Source: Stramonita haemastoma | Taxonomy: Eukaryota; Mollusca; Gastropoda; Neogastropoda; Muricidae | Assembly: GCA_030674155.1 (NCBI GenBank) | Contig: CM060317.1 | Coordinates: forward strand, 87,663,920-87,727,919 | DNA: 64,000 nucleotides | Direction: 5' to 3' | Part shown: in pieces, positions 36,100 to 46,610 of the stretch | How the letters are laid out: the number at the start of each line of letters is the position of its first letter | Position numbering within the stretch: the first letter of the stretch is position 1 | Position numbers and translations under genes: made by a program | The notes under the pieces: generated by a model | Told to the model about the DNA's origin: nothing | The model's database searches: none | The model's input: only the letters and a program-made list of their open reading frames with translations

Positions 36100-39000
36100 T
36101 GTATGTGTGTGTGTGTGTGTGTGCGTGCGGGGGAAAGAGATGAGGGAAACAATTGAATGGGTGTATAGAGACAAAATATTTGGGGGGTGGAGGAGGTAAA
36201 GGAAAAAGAACTGTTTACTTTTTGTTACAGGGCCATCGTGTCTGCTGTAAAACAAACAAGTGGTTGATGATAATTTGGGATACAACACAATTTCTACTGC
36301 TATGTTCTCTCTTTCCCTGGATGAATTTCTCTTTCCTGAAAAAATGAAATCTATGCATTTTTTCATTTCACCTGCTGACTCAGATCAATGACTTTCTTTA
36401 TTATATTCATCTTGCTATGGTTCACCATGTCAAACTAGCCTAAAGCAAGTCAAGTTTTCAGCACTTTCCACATTATTGGCGTAGTGTTTCAGCTTGCTAC
36501 AGTCTTAGGAATCCCAGTGTTTCTCTGTACTACTAACAAAACTGAATGGATCTTGCAGGTTTCTTTGCTGCAGTTGAAGATTTATTTCATTATCATCTTC
36601 ATTTCATTTTCTGCTTGTGTGGTGAGTGAGCATGTCTGTGGTTGCTGTCAGCATCTCCATCATCATGCCAAGGAATGTCAATTTCTATCTTCTTTCTCAT
36701 GAAAGTGCAATTTGAAAAGTGGAGAAGAAAAGTTATTGATATGAAAGAGTTACATCTGTTATATCATTTGGTGCACATGATCTCCCTCTATATCTTGCCT
36801 TTTAAAAAATTTTTTCCCCTGTATCAGTTACTGCATAGTTTTGTATCTGTCATCAATACTTCAAAGAACAATTTCACAAATCACACAGGTAGTATATCGG
36901 CAACTCCTCTCCTCTACTTTACTGCCACCTTTCTCATCCTAGTTATTTTTATTTATTTCTCTTTTATATAAAGGATAATGGAATAAGCACTCATGTGCTT
37001 TTTAAAGTGGCTGAGAGACACACAGACCACTCGCTATCTGAACTGCCAAGTCTGCAGCTGTTGCCATATTGAAGAAAGGATTTACCTAGGATTATTGATG
37101 CATGATCCCGGGGATCCTATACAGAAGGTGGCCACTGAGAAGCGTGTATGGTGGATTAGAAAGACAAGTAGGTGCTATCAACAGCTGTGGGTACAGAGAA
37201 AAGCCACATTCACTTAGAGCAGCATAAGGGACTCCTCCACTGCTGGCACTGACAGATGTGTTCAACTGCAGTGAGAATTCAACACAGTTTTCAGTTGCAG
37301 TGGATTATGAACCACCACTACCATAGGACTATGGCACGACATTTGATGATTTTTGTGTTTGGCAGAAACTTATGGTCTGTGGTTCGTTGGTTCTGCCTTG
37401 ACTTGCAATCAGTAAACAGGACAGGAGACTATGCTGTACATGATGCCTAATCAACACAGTATCCTGTGCCTGCGCAAGTGGAACTTCTTAGTGCAAAGTT
37501 CATGATCAAAACTGTGTAAATTAACAGCTGGTCTGTAATGTTGTATTCATTGGTGAGATGAAGTGTTTTTTGTCCCCCCCCCTTTCTTCCTGTGCAAGGT
37601 TTGAGGGCCTATGTACAGAAATTGGCAAATATCTGAATAATGGATGTCTGAAAGAGAAAGAAAGAGTGAGGAAAAGTGTGTTGTGTGTGTGTGTGTGTGG
37701 TGTGTGTGTGTTGTGTGTGTGTGTGTGTGTGGTTGTGTGTGTGTTGTGTGTGTGTGTGTGCGTGCCTGCATGCGTGCCTGCATGTGTGTGTACGACGTAG
37801 ATGTGTGCACACATGTATTAATTTGTGTGTATGTGTGCGAGGGTGAGTGCATGTCTTAACCAGTAACATGCACACCATATATATACACTGCTGCTTCTTA
37901 CAGGCATCCTGGTAGGTCTGCAGCAGGGGGTCTGTGTCGCTCTCAAAGAAGGCCAGAACGGACACATCGTCCTCCTGCAGGAAGAACTTCAGAGCTGCTT
38001 TGTCCACAGGCTTGGCTGGCTCACCACGCTGCTTGTTCATGTACTCCACAATGCCTGCACGCAGTCAGCACACATAGGTACACAACATTGCACTTGCAAT
38101 TTGACGACCCGGGTTCGATTCCCGTTCGAGGGGATTTTCTCCCTGGAGTTAACATCAGTGCTGACTCCACTCTTCCCAAAAGTCCTTGGGATGAGACTAT
38201 AAACCGAGGCCTCATGTGTGAACACACGCAGAACATCTTGCACATACCTAAAATCTTGTTCCGCTTTTGTAAGAGTAGGCCATTGAGTGCCAGTGGGAAC
38301 AGATGACAAGATTTACAAAACTGCATACACACGGGGACTGGATGTAAAAAAGCACATGTGTGCTTATTCCATTATCCTAAATATAAAAGAAAAAATGAAT
38401 AGATAAATATTAAAAATAAAAAAGAAAGAAAACATTTTAGAACTAAGCCATTCAAACGTTAGAATCTGCGCCATAAGTTTCAAATGCTCACTAGGAGATG
38501 CAGGATACACACAAGAATGCACGCACATAACAGCAACACATTTATGCCCTGCGATTGTTATCACTATCACAATGAAGCATGTCAAGCACTCGGGTTAACT
38601 GCAGGCAAATAAAATATCAAGCCTTGCATTGAACATGTCTGCCTATTTCTCTGCTGTAATGACCAGAAATTCTAATCTAACATTACCATCATTCATAGGG
38701 TATATTCTGTGTGTGTGTGCGTGCGTGTGTGAGAGCGAGTGTGCATGCGTGCATGCATGCATGCGTGCTCACACATGCATTTACTTACAAGCATATGCAA
38801 GTATCCATGCCTGTCTGTGTAAATTATGAACTAAAGATGAGACTGGACTTTCTGTCTTTGAATCCATCTAGTCCTGCAATTCACAGGTTCAAATCTCAGC
38901 AGTGCAAGACTGAAGAAAGATATTAGATTGTTCAGTCTCCAAAATCAACAGACCATCACGGGATCTATCTGTGCCTTAATCATCTAGAATATATGTATAT

Positions 39001-42000
39001 ATAAGAAACAACAACCCAAGGAACAAAATGCCATATAATTTCAAACGATGACTACATGTCACCAAAAAATCTCCAACATTAAAAGGAAGTAGCAACAAAT
39101 TACCACAAAAAACATTTCTACAGCCACACTTTATTTCTTTTTATCTATCATTTTTATATGTTGTATTCTACAACTACACTACATTTCTTTTTATCTAGCT
39201 ATTGCTATAATTTGCATTCTACAGCTACACTACATTTCTTTTTATCTATCCCTTCTTATATTTTGTATTTTGTAAGGGATCAACTTTATTTTCATGCAAG
39301 TCAGATGTAAAATGTGTGTACTGCATCACCAACAAAGTCACAGAGCCCTTACCATACTGGTCACGTTCTCCCTTGTAGTCGAAGGGTCGGCCTTTACGGA
39401 AAATTTTCAAGGTGGGGTATCCTGTGATGCCATACTGACTGGCCAGGTCACTCTCCACTGTGGCATCCACTTTGGCCAGCATGATAGGCTGGGCCCCTAT
39501 CTTCAGGGTCTTGGCAGCTTTTTCATATTTTGGGGCCAGGGATTTGCAGTGTCCACACCTAGAAAGACAAAAGTTTAGTTAAACTACTTACATGCTTAAG
39601 TATGAGTCAATCACATATGCAGAAAATTTATCTAAAAAAAAAGAAGTAAAAAGCCAACAAAGTTTACAATGCAAAGATGTCACTACTTAAAAGTTGTTTA
39701 AGAAGAACATAATGTTACATGAAAAACAAAACTAAAAATCATGTACACTGTAAAAAATATTTTTCCATCAGTTTATCAAACATTTCTTTAGCAAAGGTTA
39801 AGTACATATTTTGTCAAGATTCTGATTTATTCATCTGTTTGTTATTTATTCTCCAATGATGACAATTATGCCGAAGAAATAACAACACGTTTTTTTTTAA
39901 CACGATTTGCAAGCAACAAAACATGTATGACTTCCTCCACCTGAACAGTCTACAGCATACAGACTGGAATGACATATACATACATAAACACTTCATTTCT
40001 TGAAACAGATAGAATGTCTTTACCCCCCCCCCCCCCCCCAAAAAAAAAAAAATCACAACAAATAAAATGCAATGCTTTACCCCTAAACATTTAACAACTT
40101 AAAACAAAACAGAATATCTGTAAAAAAAAAAAAAAAGAAGAAAAAAAGTAAGTCTTTTTCAAATATAAAAAAGTCACCACTACGTCTCCTTAGAATAAGT
40201 TAGTGCGTGAAAACTGGCTGCTGACCAGGGTGCATAGAACTCGACCAGCATGAGTTCCTCCTTGGTAACCACGTCAGTGAAGTTTTCCTTGGTCAGCACC
40301 ACCACCACACTGGGCTCTGCTGACCATGTGGGGGCTGCACGCTCCTTCATGTACGACACAATGCCTGCACACACCACAGGCACCAATCATTAACACACAC
40401 ACACACATACACAGACACAGACACAGACAAATCCTTCGGATGAGATTATAAACTGAGGCCCTTTGAGGGAACGCACGCAGAACATCTTGCTTATTCAATG
40501 TACCATCTGAAAATAAAAATCTGATTTGATTTTGATTTGATTTGATTTTGCGCACATGTTAAATGCTGTTCCGCTTTTCGTAAGAGTAGGCCATTGTGTG
40601 CAGGTGGGAACAGATAATAAAATTTACAAAATTGCATACACACGGGACCTGGATGTAAAAAAGCATACAAGCGCTTATTCCATTATCCTTGATATAAAAA
40701 AATAAAAATAAAATAAATAAATAACACACAGACACACATCACTTTTATTTATTTTTTCCCATTTCTTGCCTTGAGCTCATAAGTTTACACATGGTGATAT
40801 TTTTGTGCATGCCACTGTTTTTGCCAACCATAAACTTACTCCCTACTGGCCGATTTTTACAATACATAATTAAGGTTAGTGTAAGGCAAGGTAGGCTTTG
40901 AGATCTCATTCTCATTCTTCCTGACGAGCTGGTCAACCCTTTCATTGCCCCGAATGCCCTGGGATCCATTCCAAAGCAACGAACATCACACCCGTCCTGT
41001 CTCAAAGTAGGAAGCTCTAAGAAACAGCATAAAGCTAATGATGCAGAAGATTCCATAGTTTGGCCACAATCACACCTAACTTCACAACACATTATATATT
41101 TTAGACAGCAATAACTAAAAACAACAGTGTAGAATTCAAAACTCGGCAACACTGACCTCCTGCAACCCTGGTCCTTCGTATTCGTGGGCTTGTCCTTTTT
41201 TGAAGAACTTCATTGTAGGATACCCCGAAATTTCAAAACTGGAACAGGAACCGAAAATGGGGCTCAAACACAAGTTTACACAAATGCTATAAAATGGACT
41301 TGGGGGAGAGAGGGAGGAGAGTGGATTCAATGATTTTTTATTTTAACAGGCTGATAGTGTAAAAATGTCATGAAAACAACCACACACCAAAATAAACCCC
41401 ACAAAAAAAAATTTAAGAAAAAAAAAATGATGAACCCAATATTCAAAGTACTTTCAACATCTGTGTCAGTATCACCAGTATGCATGTTTTTACTTTTTTT
41501 AAATTTTTTTATTTTGTCATGCATTCCAAGTGGTACACAATGACAGAATGGCAGACCAGGTGTTAAATTAATCAAATGTGTGCCCAAGATGTTCTGCAAG
41601 CATTTTTATGAGACCTTAGTCTATAGTCTCACCAAAAGGACTTTCTGGTGAATTGAGTTGGTACTGATGTTAATTCCAGAGGGAAAAGTCCATTTAAATG
41701 GTCATCTCAGCGGTAGCTTGAACCTGTGTTTTCAGATTGCAAGCTCAGTGTTCTAACCACTAGGCTACCCCCCCCCCCCAAAAATGTTAAAAAAAGAAAG
41801 CTTTTTCCTGAAAGGTTACAGCCTGTTTGCTTTGTGACCCCTTTAAATGAGATTTCAAAAGCAATATTTAACAGCTCACATGAGAAAAAAACGAGAAAAA
41901 AACAAAAAAAAACTGACCCAAACAAAAGAAGCTAAAGAACGCACACAAAAAAACTAAAAAAGAGGTGAACGGTGTACTTACTCTTTTGCCAAATCGGCCT

Positions 42001-44831
42001 CCACTGTAGCGTCCACTTTACCCAGGAGCACTGGGGGATCCATCTGCTTCAGCTCCTTGGCAGCTGTAGCATATTCTGGTGCCAACTGTTTGCAATGACC
42101 GCACCTACACACACACACACACACACACACACATTTATTTATTATGCATTTGAAAAAAAAAAAAAAAGCTCAACTGGGAAAAGAAAAAAATTGCCAAAGT
42201 AAAAAAAACCCACCAAACCCTGACATAATGCTGAAATGGATCTCTGTGTTAAGCATATCTAGTAGCTAAAGAAAGTGACCAAAATGGACCCTGCAAGAGG
42301 CCATATCAGTATATATGGTTACATTTGTATCTGAAGAGTCAGAAAACTGATTCCTCATTTTTCTATTTTAGGACTGTAACTCTGATCTAGAGAGGTTAAA
42401 AAAAAAAAGTCAAAATAGAAGTTGCAGCCTAATTTGCTACTAATGCTAGGCCAATTTTATGCACTGTATTGAAAGACATAAATGCGCAGGTGTTTTGAAG
42501 GTGGATTTGTTGTTATTCTTAGCCGTTTCTTTTTTTAAATAATACCCTGGTGCCTAAGCAGCTTGTAGGAATCTCTAAATCATAATGATCATTGAATCAA
42601 GAAACTACTGACAGAGCATCTAGCAGGCAACACTGAAATCACACAAGGTGAAAAATAAATTTGAAAAAGCAACAACCCCAAACCCACCATCTGACATGAG
42701 CCTCTGCCACACAATATTTGATAAAAGTCAGTTCTATGAGGTGAGGTCAAAACTTGCACTTAAATCATGCTTTGTTTGTGAGGAAACTATCACAAAATGA
42801 CCCTTGGGTCTGACTGATGCTGGGATATATATTATGATACAAAGCATGGAGTACAGCCCTGACAAGTAGTCTCAAAGCTGGAGCACTTCATAGCATCGTT
42901 ATCACATCATCCTCATTACCATCGTTATCACATCATCCTCATTACCGCCATTATCACATCATCCCTCATTACCATCATTATCACATCATCCTCATTGCCA
43001 CTGACTATCACACAAAGAAAACTGCTTTTAAATGTGTGGCTCCCGTTGCTCTGAACTCACAAGTCACAGTGGCCCAAGTTTCAATTTCCTGTACATTTCA
43101 GTGCCTGTGCAGTGAGTTGATGTCTAAGCCTTCAAGGCTGGGAGTTCATGGAGGGGGTTGGAAAGACATGACGGTGGTCATCACCCGGGTGGGTGCCTCA
43201 CTCAGTCTGGTTCCACAACTAACTAAACTATCTACTGCTATCAGAAGGGAGATTACATCCACTAGGTGGTGTCTTGAATTATGCTGGTTCACAACAAGCA
43301 CCACTGAACACCATACAGCACTGCTTTGATCATTATACATTTTTTACGTAACCAGAACAAGTTTCACACTTACCATGGTGCATAAAACTCCACCAGCACA
43401 GTATCAGTGCTGGAAATGAAGTCATCAAAGTTTTCACTGTTCAGAATAAGAACTCCATCTTCATCTTCCTTGGGCGGTTCTGCAGGAGTCTTCTCCTCCA
43501 CAGTGACATCCTCTGGGTTCACCTCTACATAGGGCCCCTCTTCTGCAACAACCATTACCTTCACTCAATATTAAAGGTAAAGGTGTCCCATAACCTGTGT
43601 GGTCGTAGGGGAGCAAGGCGTCAGAGACCTCAGCTTCTCTAGGGGCCAGCATGTTGAGGGCGGCGCCCATCTCCTCTCCCTCACTGCTTTACCTTCCCTG
43701 ACCCTATTGAGGGCAGGTACCCATTTACAGCTGGTCTTGTTTAGAAATCACCCCCAAAGTCTGAAGTGGCTATCTTTTCTGTGGTGGGCAAAAACATTCC
43801 CATATGCAAAATCTCACCATTGGCAAACCTGGGAGATCTAGCCAACAAACAAACAATACTAGTGGAAGCTGACTACATAAATCATAATGTATCTAAGGAT
43901 TTCCCAAATAAAAAAACATTGAATAAAACTTTCTCATAAGCATAACTTTTCTTGATGAAACTATAAATCCAAAGCTCCATGTGCAATTGTACATGTAACT
44001 CGCACACACATGCTAAACTTTCTATCTTGTAGGGGGACGGATAGCCTAGTGGTCAGAACATTGCGCTGGCAATTTGATGACCCGGGTTCGAGTCCGGTTG
44101 AGGAGATTTTTCTCCTGGAGTTAATATCAGTGCTGACTCCACCCTCCCCAAAAGTCCTTCGGATGAGACTTTAAACCGAGGCCCCGTGTGCGGAACGCAC
44201 GCAGAACATCTTGCGCACACATTAAATCCTGTTCCGCTTTTCGTAAGAGTAGGCCATCGTGTGCCGGTGGGAACAGATGACATCTACAAAACTGCACACA
44301 CACAGAGACTGGATGTAAAAAAAGCACAAGAGTGCTTATTCCATTATCCTTGATATAAAAGAATAAATAAAAAAATATATAATATAAAAAATATATATAT
44401 GTGTTCCATGGAAGAGTAGGCCAGTTAGGTGATAGTTTGGATGATTAACAGTTGACACAAACTTCTACAGCATGCAATCTGCACATGTTATCATAGCAAA
44501 CACGCAGGCGGCCAGCATTGTGGCAACATGGTATCCCCCATTCAATAGAAGCTGTAGCCAATATCATAGCTGGCCCTCCAACTAACTAGCTAAACCATTA
44601 CCGACTTTTTATACATGACACGATAATAACAATAACACGTTTCAGGGGCCTGTGCTTTATATGAATTTGTTTACTGATATCTTTATGTGGTGACAGAAAC
44701 AGTGCACTTTCTAAGTTAACAGTTTTCAACGCAATTTTGTCCTCTTTATCTGTACCTTCATCCTCGCATGAAACATTTGCGATCAGCAAACAGCACCCAA
44801 ATATCAGCAGTAAAACTTTTTTAGCCTCCAT
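32277..44831 (-). CDS. PDIA4: Protein disulfide-isomerase A4 (ERp72), multi-exon gene
   Basis: PDIA4 is an ER-lumen thioredoxin-fold oxidoreductase that forms and shuffles disulfides in secretory proteins. Ten exons on the minus strand encode, in order: a signal peptide; a short acidic stretch (shorter than in vertebrates); domain a0 ([11 protein letters not shown]); domain a ([13 protein letters not shown]); parts of the non-catalytic b and b' domains; domain a' ([15 protein letters not shown]); and a C-terminal KEEL ER-retention signal directly before the stop. Three CGHC motifs plus KEEL separate it from PDIA1, PDIA3 and PDIA6. Visible exons give about 582 codons; with the missing exon (about 160 nt, between 33113 and 35453) the total is about 635 aa, near the usual 640-650. 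Two exons need a one-base insertion to stay in frame (near 41168 and 32673). All other splice phases agree. It is transcribed divergently from PMS1. Confidence 0.95.
32880..33113 (-). CDS. PDIA4: PDIA4 exon 9 found (tenth expected): domain b'
   Basis: It encodes [45 protein letters not shown] and [13 protein letters not shown]. The acceptor is GATGCAG (phase 1 in) and the donor AAGG|GTGAGC (phase 1 out). Confidence 0.94.
33114..35452 (-). other. PDIA4 intron where one exon should lie
   Basis: Exon 8 ends in phase 0 and exon 9 starts in phase 1. The intervening family segment (end of b, start of b', about 53 residues with LPLVGH and RPLVVVYY landmarks in vertebrates) is absent. No minus-strand segment here carries it. 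The interval contains homopolymer runs (poly-C 33879-33890, poly-A/G 33892-33911, poly-C 34551-34572, poly-A 34689-34713), a SINE-A tail at 33270-33320 and unassigned repeats. Confidence 0.7.
35453..35604 (-). CDS. PDIA4: PDIA4 exon 8: domain b
   Basis: It encodes [38 protein letters not shown] and MELK. The acceptor is TTCCTACAG and the donor AAG|GTAAGG (phase 0). This corresponds to the HHTFSTE..VVMQPEKFQSKYEP region of vertebrate PDIA4. Confidence 0.93.
35605..37901 (-). other. PDIA4 intron 7
   Basis: It contains the GT array at 35865-36125, a SINE-A tail scrap at 36950-36997 (AAGGATAATGGAATAAGCAC) and a compound GT tract at 37676-37790. No additional exon is seen. Confidence 0.6.
35865..36125. 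repeat. Compound GT microsatellite in PDIA4 intron
   Basis: About 260 bp of (GT)n with GGTGT, GAGT and TAGT interruptions; open Thr-His frames across it are artefacts. Confidence 0.95.
37902..38054 (-). CDS. PDIA4: PDIA4 exon 7: end of domain a, start of domain b
   Basis: It starts [17 protein letters not shown], mirroring the opening of exon 5. It then encodes [20 protein letters not shown] of the b domain. The donor is GCCT|GTAAGA. A SINE-A copy (38080-38398) begins only about 25 bp beyond its acceptor. Confidence 0.94.
38080..38398 (+). mobile_element. SINE-A, near-full copy in PDIA4 intron 6
   Basis: Box B is present (GGGTTCGATTCCC), followed by the body GATGAGACTATAAACCGAGG, then AGTAGGCCATTGAGTGCCAG, and a tail with GTGCTTATTCCATTATCC. 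It lies antisense to the gene, beside the exon 7 acceptor. Confidence 0.85.
38399..39352 (-). other. Rest of PDIA4 intron 6
   Basis: A short GT/GC-rich tract lies at 38709-38770. A roughly 55-bp unit (CTACA(A/G)CTACACTACATTTC then TTTTTATCTA) is repeated about three times at 39118-39255. No exon is seen. Confidence 0.55.
39353..39558 (-). CDS. PDIA4: PDIA4 exon 6: second CGHC active site
   Basis: It encodes [37 protein letters not shown] and [20 protein letters not shown]. Here the cis-Pro region is in the same exon as the CGHC, unlike domain a0, so one intron was gained or lost after the domain duplication. The donor is TATG|GTAAGG. Confidence 0.95.
39559..40225 (-). other. PDIA4 intron 5
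   Basis: AT-rich, with a poly-C/poly-A junction at 40024-40052. No exon or recognisable element. Confidence 0.5.
40226..40364 (-). CDS. PDIA4: PDIA4 exon 5: inter-domain linker and start of domain a
   Basis: It starts [14 protein letters not shown] and continues [24 protein letters not shown]. It ends inside the Trp codon (TG|GTCAGC, phase 2), exactly the position used by exon 2. The donor is the weaker GTCAGC form. Confidence 0.92.
40424..40715 (+). mobile_element. SINE-A, 5'-truncated and interrupted
   Basis: SINE-A body TCCTTCGGATGAGATTATAA runs to AGAACATCTTG. It is then broken by about 58 bp (TTATTCAATGTACCATCTGA plus a TTTGATTTGATT tract) that resembles a LINE 3' end, and resumes CGCACATGTTAAATGC through the tail. 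The insertion sits inside the conserved GCGCACATTAAA segment. Confidence 0.75.
40840..41015 (-). pseudogene. Possible LINE RNase H fragment
   Basis: The minus-strand translation with one frame change reads EWIPGHSG and then [19 protein letters not shown]. WxPGHSGxxGNExAD is the C-terminal signature of RNase H domains in some non-LTR elements. The fragment is short and inactive, in the PDIA4 intron between exons 4 and 5. Confidence 0.5.
41157..41238 (-). CDS. PDIA4: PDIA4 exon 4: a0 cis-Pro segment, one base short
   Basis: It encodes [16 protein letters not shown] and then HEYEG, including the conserved cis-proline of the thioredoxin fold. The only good donor (GAG|GTCAGT) leaves phase 0, but exon 5 requires phase 1. 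Adding one base at the CCAGGG site (41166-41171) restores both the phase and the expected spacing to exon 5. Confidence 0.88.
41515..41778 (-). mobile_element. SINE-A, old diverged copy
   Basis: Read on the minus strand it has a box A like TAGCCTAGTGGTTAGAACAC and a degraded box B near 41725, then body GAGACTATAGACTAAGG. It resembles the 19120-19372 copy in its divergence. Both copies abut a poly-G run on the minus strand at the head end. Confidence 0.7.
41982..42104 (-). CDS. PDIA4: PDIA4 exon 3: first CGHC active site
   Basis: It begins G|TGCGGTCATTGC, completing Trp and giving [18 protein letters not shown]. It then encodes [18 protein letters not shown]. The donor is AAAGA|GTAAGT (phase 2). 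A CA microsatellite sits right at the acceptor. Confidence 0.93.
42105..43373 (-). other. PDIA4 intron 2
   Basis: It contains a tandem of about 30 bp at 42890-43010 built from CATCATCCTCATTACC and TTATCA, in 4-5 copies. No exon is seen. Confidence 0.5.
43374..43542 (-). CDS. PDIA4: PDIA4 exon 2: acidic linker and start of domain a0
   Basis: The acceptor is TTGTTGCAG and the donor TG|GTAAGT. The exon encodes a Glu/Pro-rich stretch and then [14 protein letters not shown] and VLVEFYAPW, ending inside the Trp codon of the WCGHC active site (phase 2). Confidence 0.93.
43565..43855. repeat. Interspersed repeat D in PDIA4 intron 1
   Basis: The sequence from TAAAGGTAAAGGTGTCCCAT through GAAGTGGCTATCTTTTCTGT and CATATGCAAAATCTCACCAT has a second, partial copy at 49640-49745. 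I could not assign it to a class and see no coding frame with family motifs. Confidence 0.55.
44030..44366 (+). mobile_element. SINE-A, best-preserved full-length copy
   Basis: Box A is TAGCCTAGTGG and box B GGTTCGAGTCC, about 50 nt apart, as in a tRNA-derived Pol III promoter. The body has CCTTCGGATGAGACTTTAAA and AGTAGGCCATCGTGTGCCGG, and the 3' end TATTCCATTATCCTTGATAT with an A/T-rich tail. It can serve as the reference copy for the family in this window. It lies in PDIA4 intron 1, antisense to the gene. Confidence 0.88.
44756..44831 (-). CDS. PDIA4: PDIA4 exon 1: start and signal peptide
   Basis: The ATG at 44831 opens [20 protein letters not shown], a basic n-region followed by a hydrophobic core and a likely cleavage after VSC. 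The donor is GAAG|GTACAG, leaving phase 1. No other ATG upstream is in frame with a better signal peptide. Continuing the frame past the donor gives unrelated sequence, which supports the splice. Confidence 0.85.
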
Positions 44832-45355
44832 CCTCAGGCGTCTGCAACTTCAGCGAAGACGAGGGCTAACACCACATGTGTCGAAGCTTACGACTCGGAA
44901 GTTCTCACGCACACAATATAGTACGAGAAAAGGCGTTTGATTTATTTTTTGAGTAAAAAATTTGGTCGGTATTGTTATTTATTTTATTGTAAAACATAAA
45001 GTGTCGTTATTTGAATCATAACTAAACCTATTTACAGCTAGAATGGGTGAATACTTTCGAAGAAAACTTTATTGCGCAATAATCTAATCTTGAAGTCATC
45101 TGCCAATGAAAAAACGACAAGTCCTTTTCTGACTTCTGCAACGCGGCAGCTCCACTGGTAAAGGGGTTGTCAAGGAAGCTTTAGCAAAGGAAAGGTGCTG
45201 CAGCAGCGTCTTTCCCCTTTTGCAAACCCATCACGAGCGCCATACGAGATTCAACTTTTGGCATGGATTAATTGCAAAAATGTCATTTATGATAAAGTTG
45301 TTATGTAAACTGTCGATGGGTTGTAAAAAGGCCAAGTTTGTTTTGCGAAAGATTG

Positions 45356-45394
<39 letters not shown>

Positions 45395-46137
45395 GTTTGT
45401 CCGCTATGTGCACAACTTATGTTTGACAAATTCAACAAACATAAGCCAATGCACTCATCTTGCTTGGATCAAGATTCCCCCCCCCCCCCCCCCCCGTTTC
45501 TTGGCTACAACTTCGAGGTTCACCAGTGGTGAGTGTATGCGACCGTTTTTAACCCACCATTAAGGTAGCCGCATTTCGACTTCGGGGAGGATCAAGATCT
45601 ATTTCAGATGAGAGTAGTACAGTGTATACAAATCAGTGAATGCATGACTCAGTCGATTTCTGGGTGTCAGTTTCACGTCAGTGTCGGGCCACAAATATGC
45701 ATGAAACAGGTACATTCGGATACAAATGTAGACCTGCAGATTTTTGTTGGTGGTATTTGTAAGTGTTTTACCGTCTTGAAGGAGCCTAAATCAGGCAAGG
45801 CCAATTTAATCCAAGTGGGCTATCTAAAACCCCTCGAAATCGCTTAAGCGAAAACCGAAAGAGATAAGGCAAGGGGGTGGGGGGTACTAGATAAGTAGTC
45901 TACTGACGAACAGTCCCCACCTGCCCTTTTCAAAGAGACAGGGTTAGGAAAGGCAAAGCAACATAATTTATGTCCATACGTCATAAAGTACATAAAAACC
46001 TTTACCGAGTTCAGTGCAAACTTATACGGCATTTTAATGATATAATCATTTATATAAAAACAACAATTAGGCCTACTACGATTCCGAAAGTCGATCCATG
46101 CTGTAATTGAGAATGCTCTCCCTTAGGCCTACCAGAA
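44832..46137. promoter_or_regulatory. Divergent promoter region between PDIA4 and PMS1
   Basis: The two start codons face away from each other across 1306 bp. The PDIA4-proximal part (44832-44935) is locally rich in CG dinucleotides, the likely 5' UTR and core promoter. A CCAAT box lies at 45103-45107. Within the interval are a 35-nt poly-G run (45358-45392) and a poly-C run (45478-45495). No TATA box is evident near either start. Whether a single shared promoter or two promoters exist cannot be told from sequence. Confidence 0.55.
45358..45392 (+). repeat. 35-nt poly-G run
   Basis: An uninterrupted G run between two divergent genes; potential G-quadruplex. Its length is unreliable. Confidence 0.9.
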
Positions 46138-46293
46138 ATGGCCACTGAAAGAGGAGGGAACATAAATTGCCTCTCGGCATCAGCAATTAGATTACTTGGC
46201 AGTACGCAAGTAATAACATCAGTGCATAGCGTTGTCAAAGAACTTATCGAAAATTCACTTGATGCAGGGGCAAAAGCAATCGAAGTGAAATTG
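46138..46293 (+). CDS. PMS1: PMS1 exon 1: start and ATPase motif I
   Basis: The ATG at 46138 begins [20 protein letters not shown], followed by [18 protein letters not shown] and [10 protein letters not shown]. The donor is TTG|GTATGA, phase 0. The N-terminal extension before AIRLL is about 8 residues longer than in vertebrates. There is no in-frame upstream ATG close by. Confidence 0.93.
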
Positions 46294-46559
46294 GTATGAA
46301 ATGAAGCTTTGTGTCTTTGGTATACTAATCTTAAGGTGACTGTTGACACTAACAACACAAACATACATGTATACACCCATGTGCCATTTGCCCCAAGTGG
46401 GACACGTGGTGATTATTTACTTAAAAATCGGAATTTCAGATTTAGCTTGTAGATTTTAATCTAAAAATCCAGGGAGTCATTTGGAAGTTTTTATGATTGC
46501 ACCATACCAGACACACGGGCGTGCACGTGCGCGCGTACACTCACACACACCACACACCA

Positions 46560-46610
<51 letters not shown>

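Noticed and set aside
36993..37217. 74-codon frame in a PDIA4 intron
   Set aside because: It begins in a SINE-A tail scrap and shows no family motif or splice support.
44030..44110. Functional tRNA gene at the SINE-A head
   Set aside because: Box A and B are present but no complete cloverleaf with acceptor stem was found, and the sequence continues into the SINE body as in all other copies.
45103..45121. ER stress response element (CCAAT-N9-CCACG) upstream of PDIA4
   Set aside because: CCAAT is present, but the sequence nine bases later is ACAAG, not CCACG.
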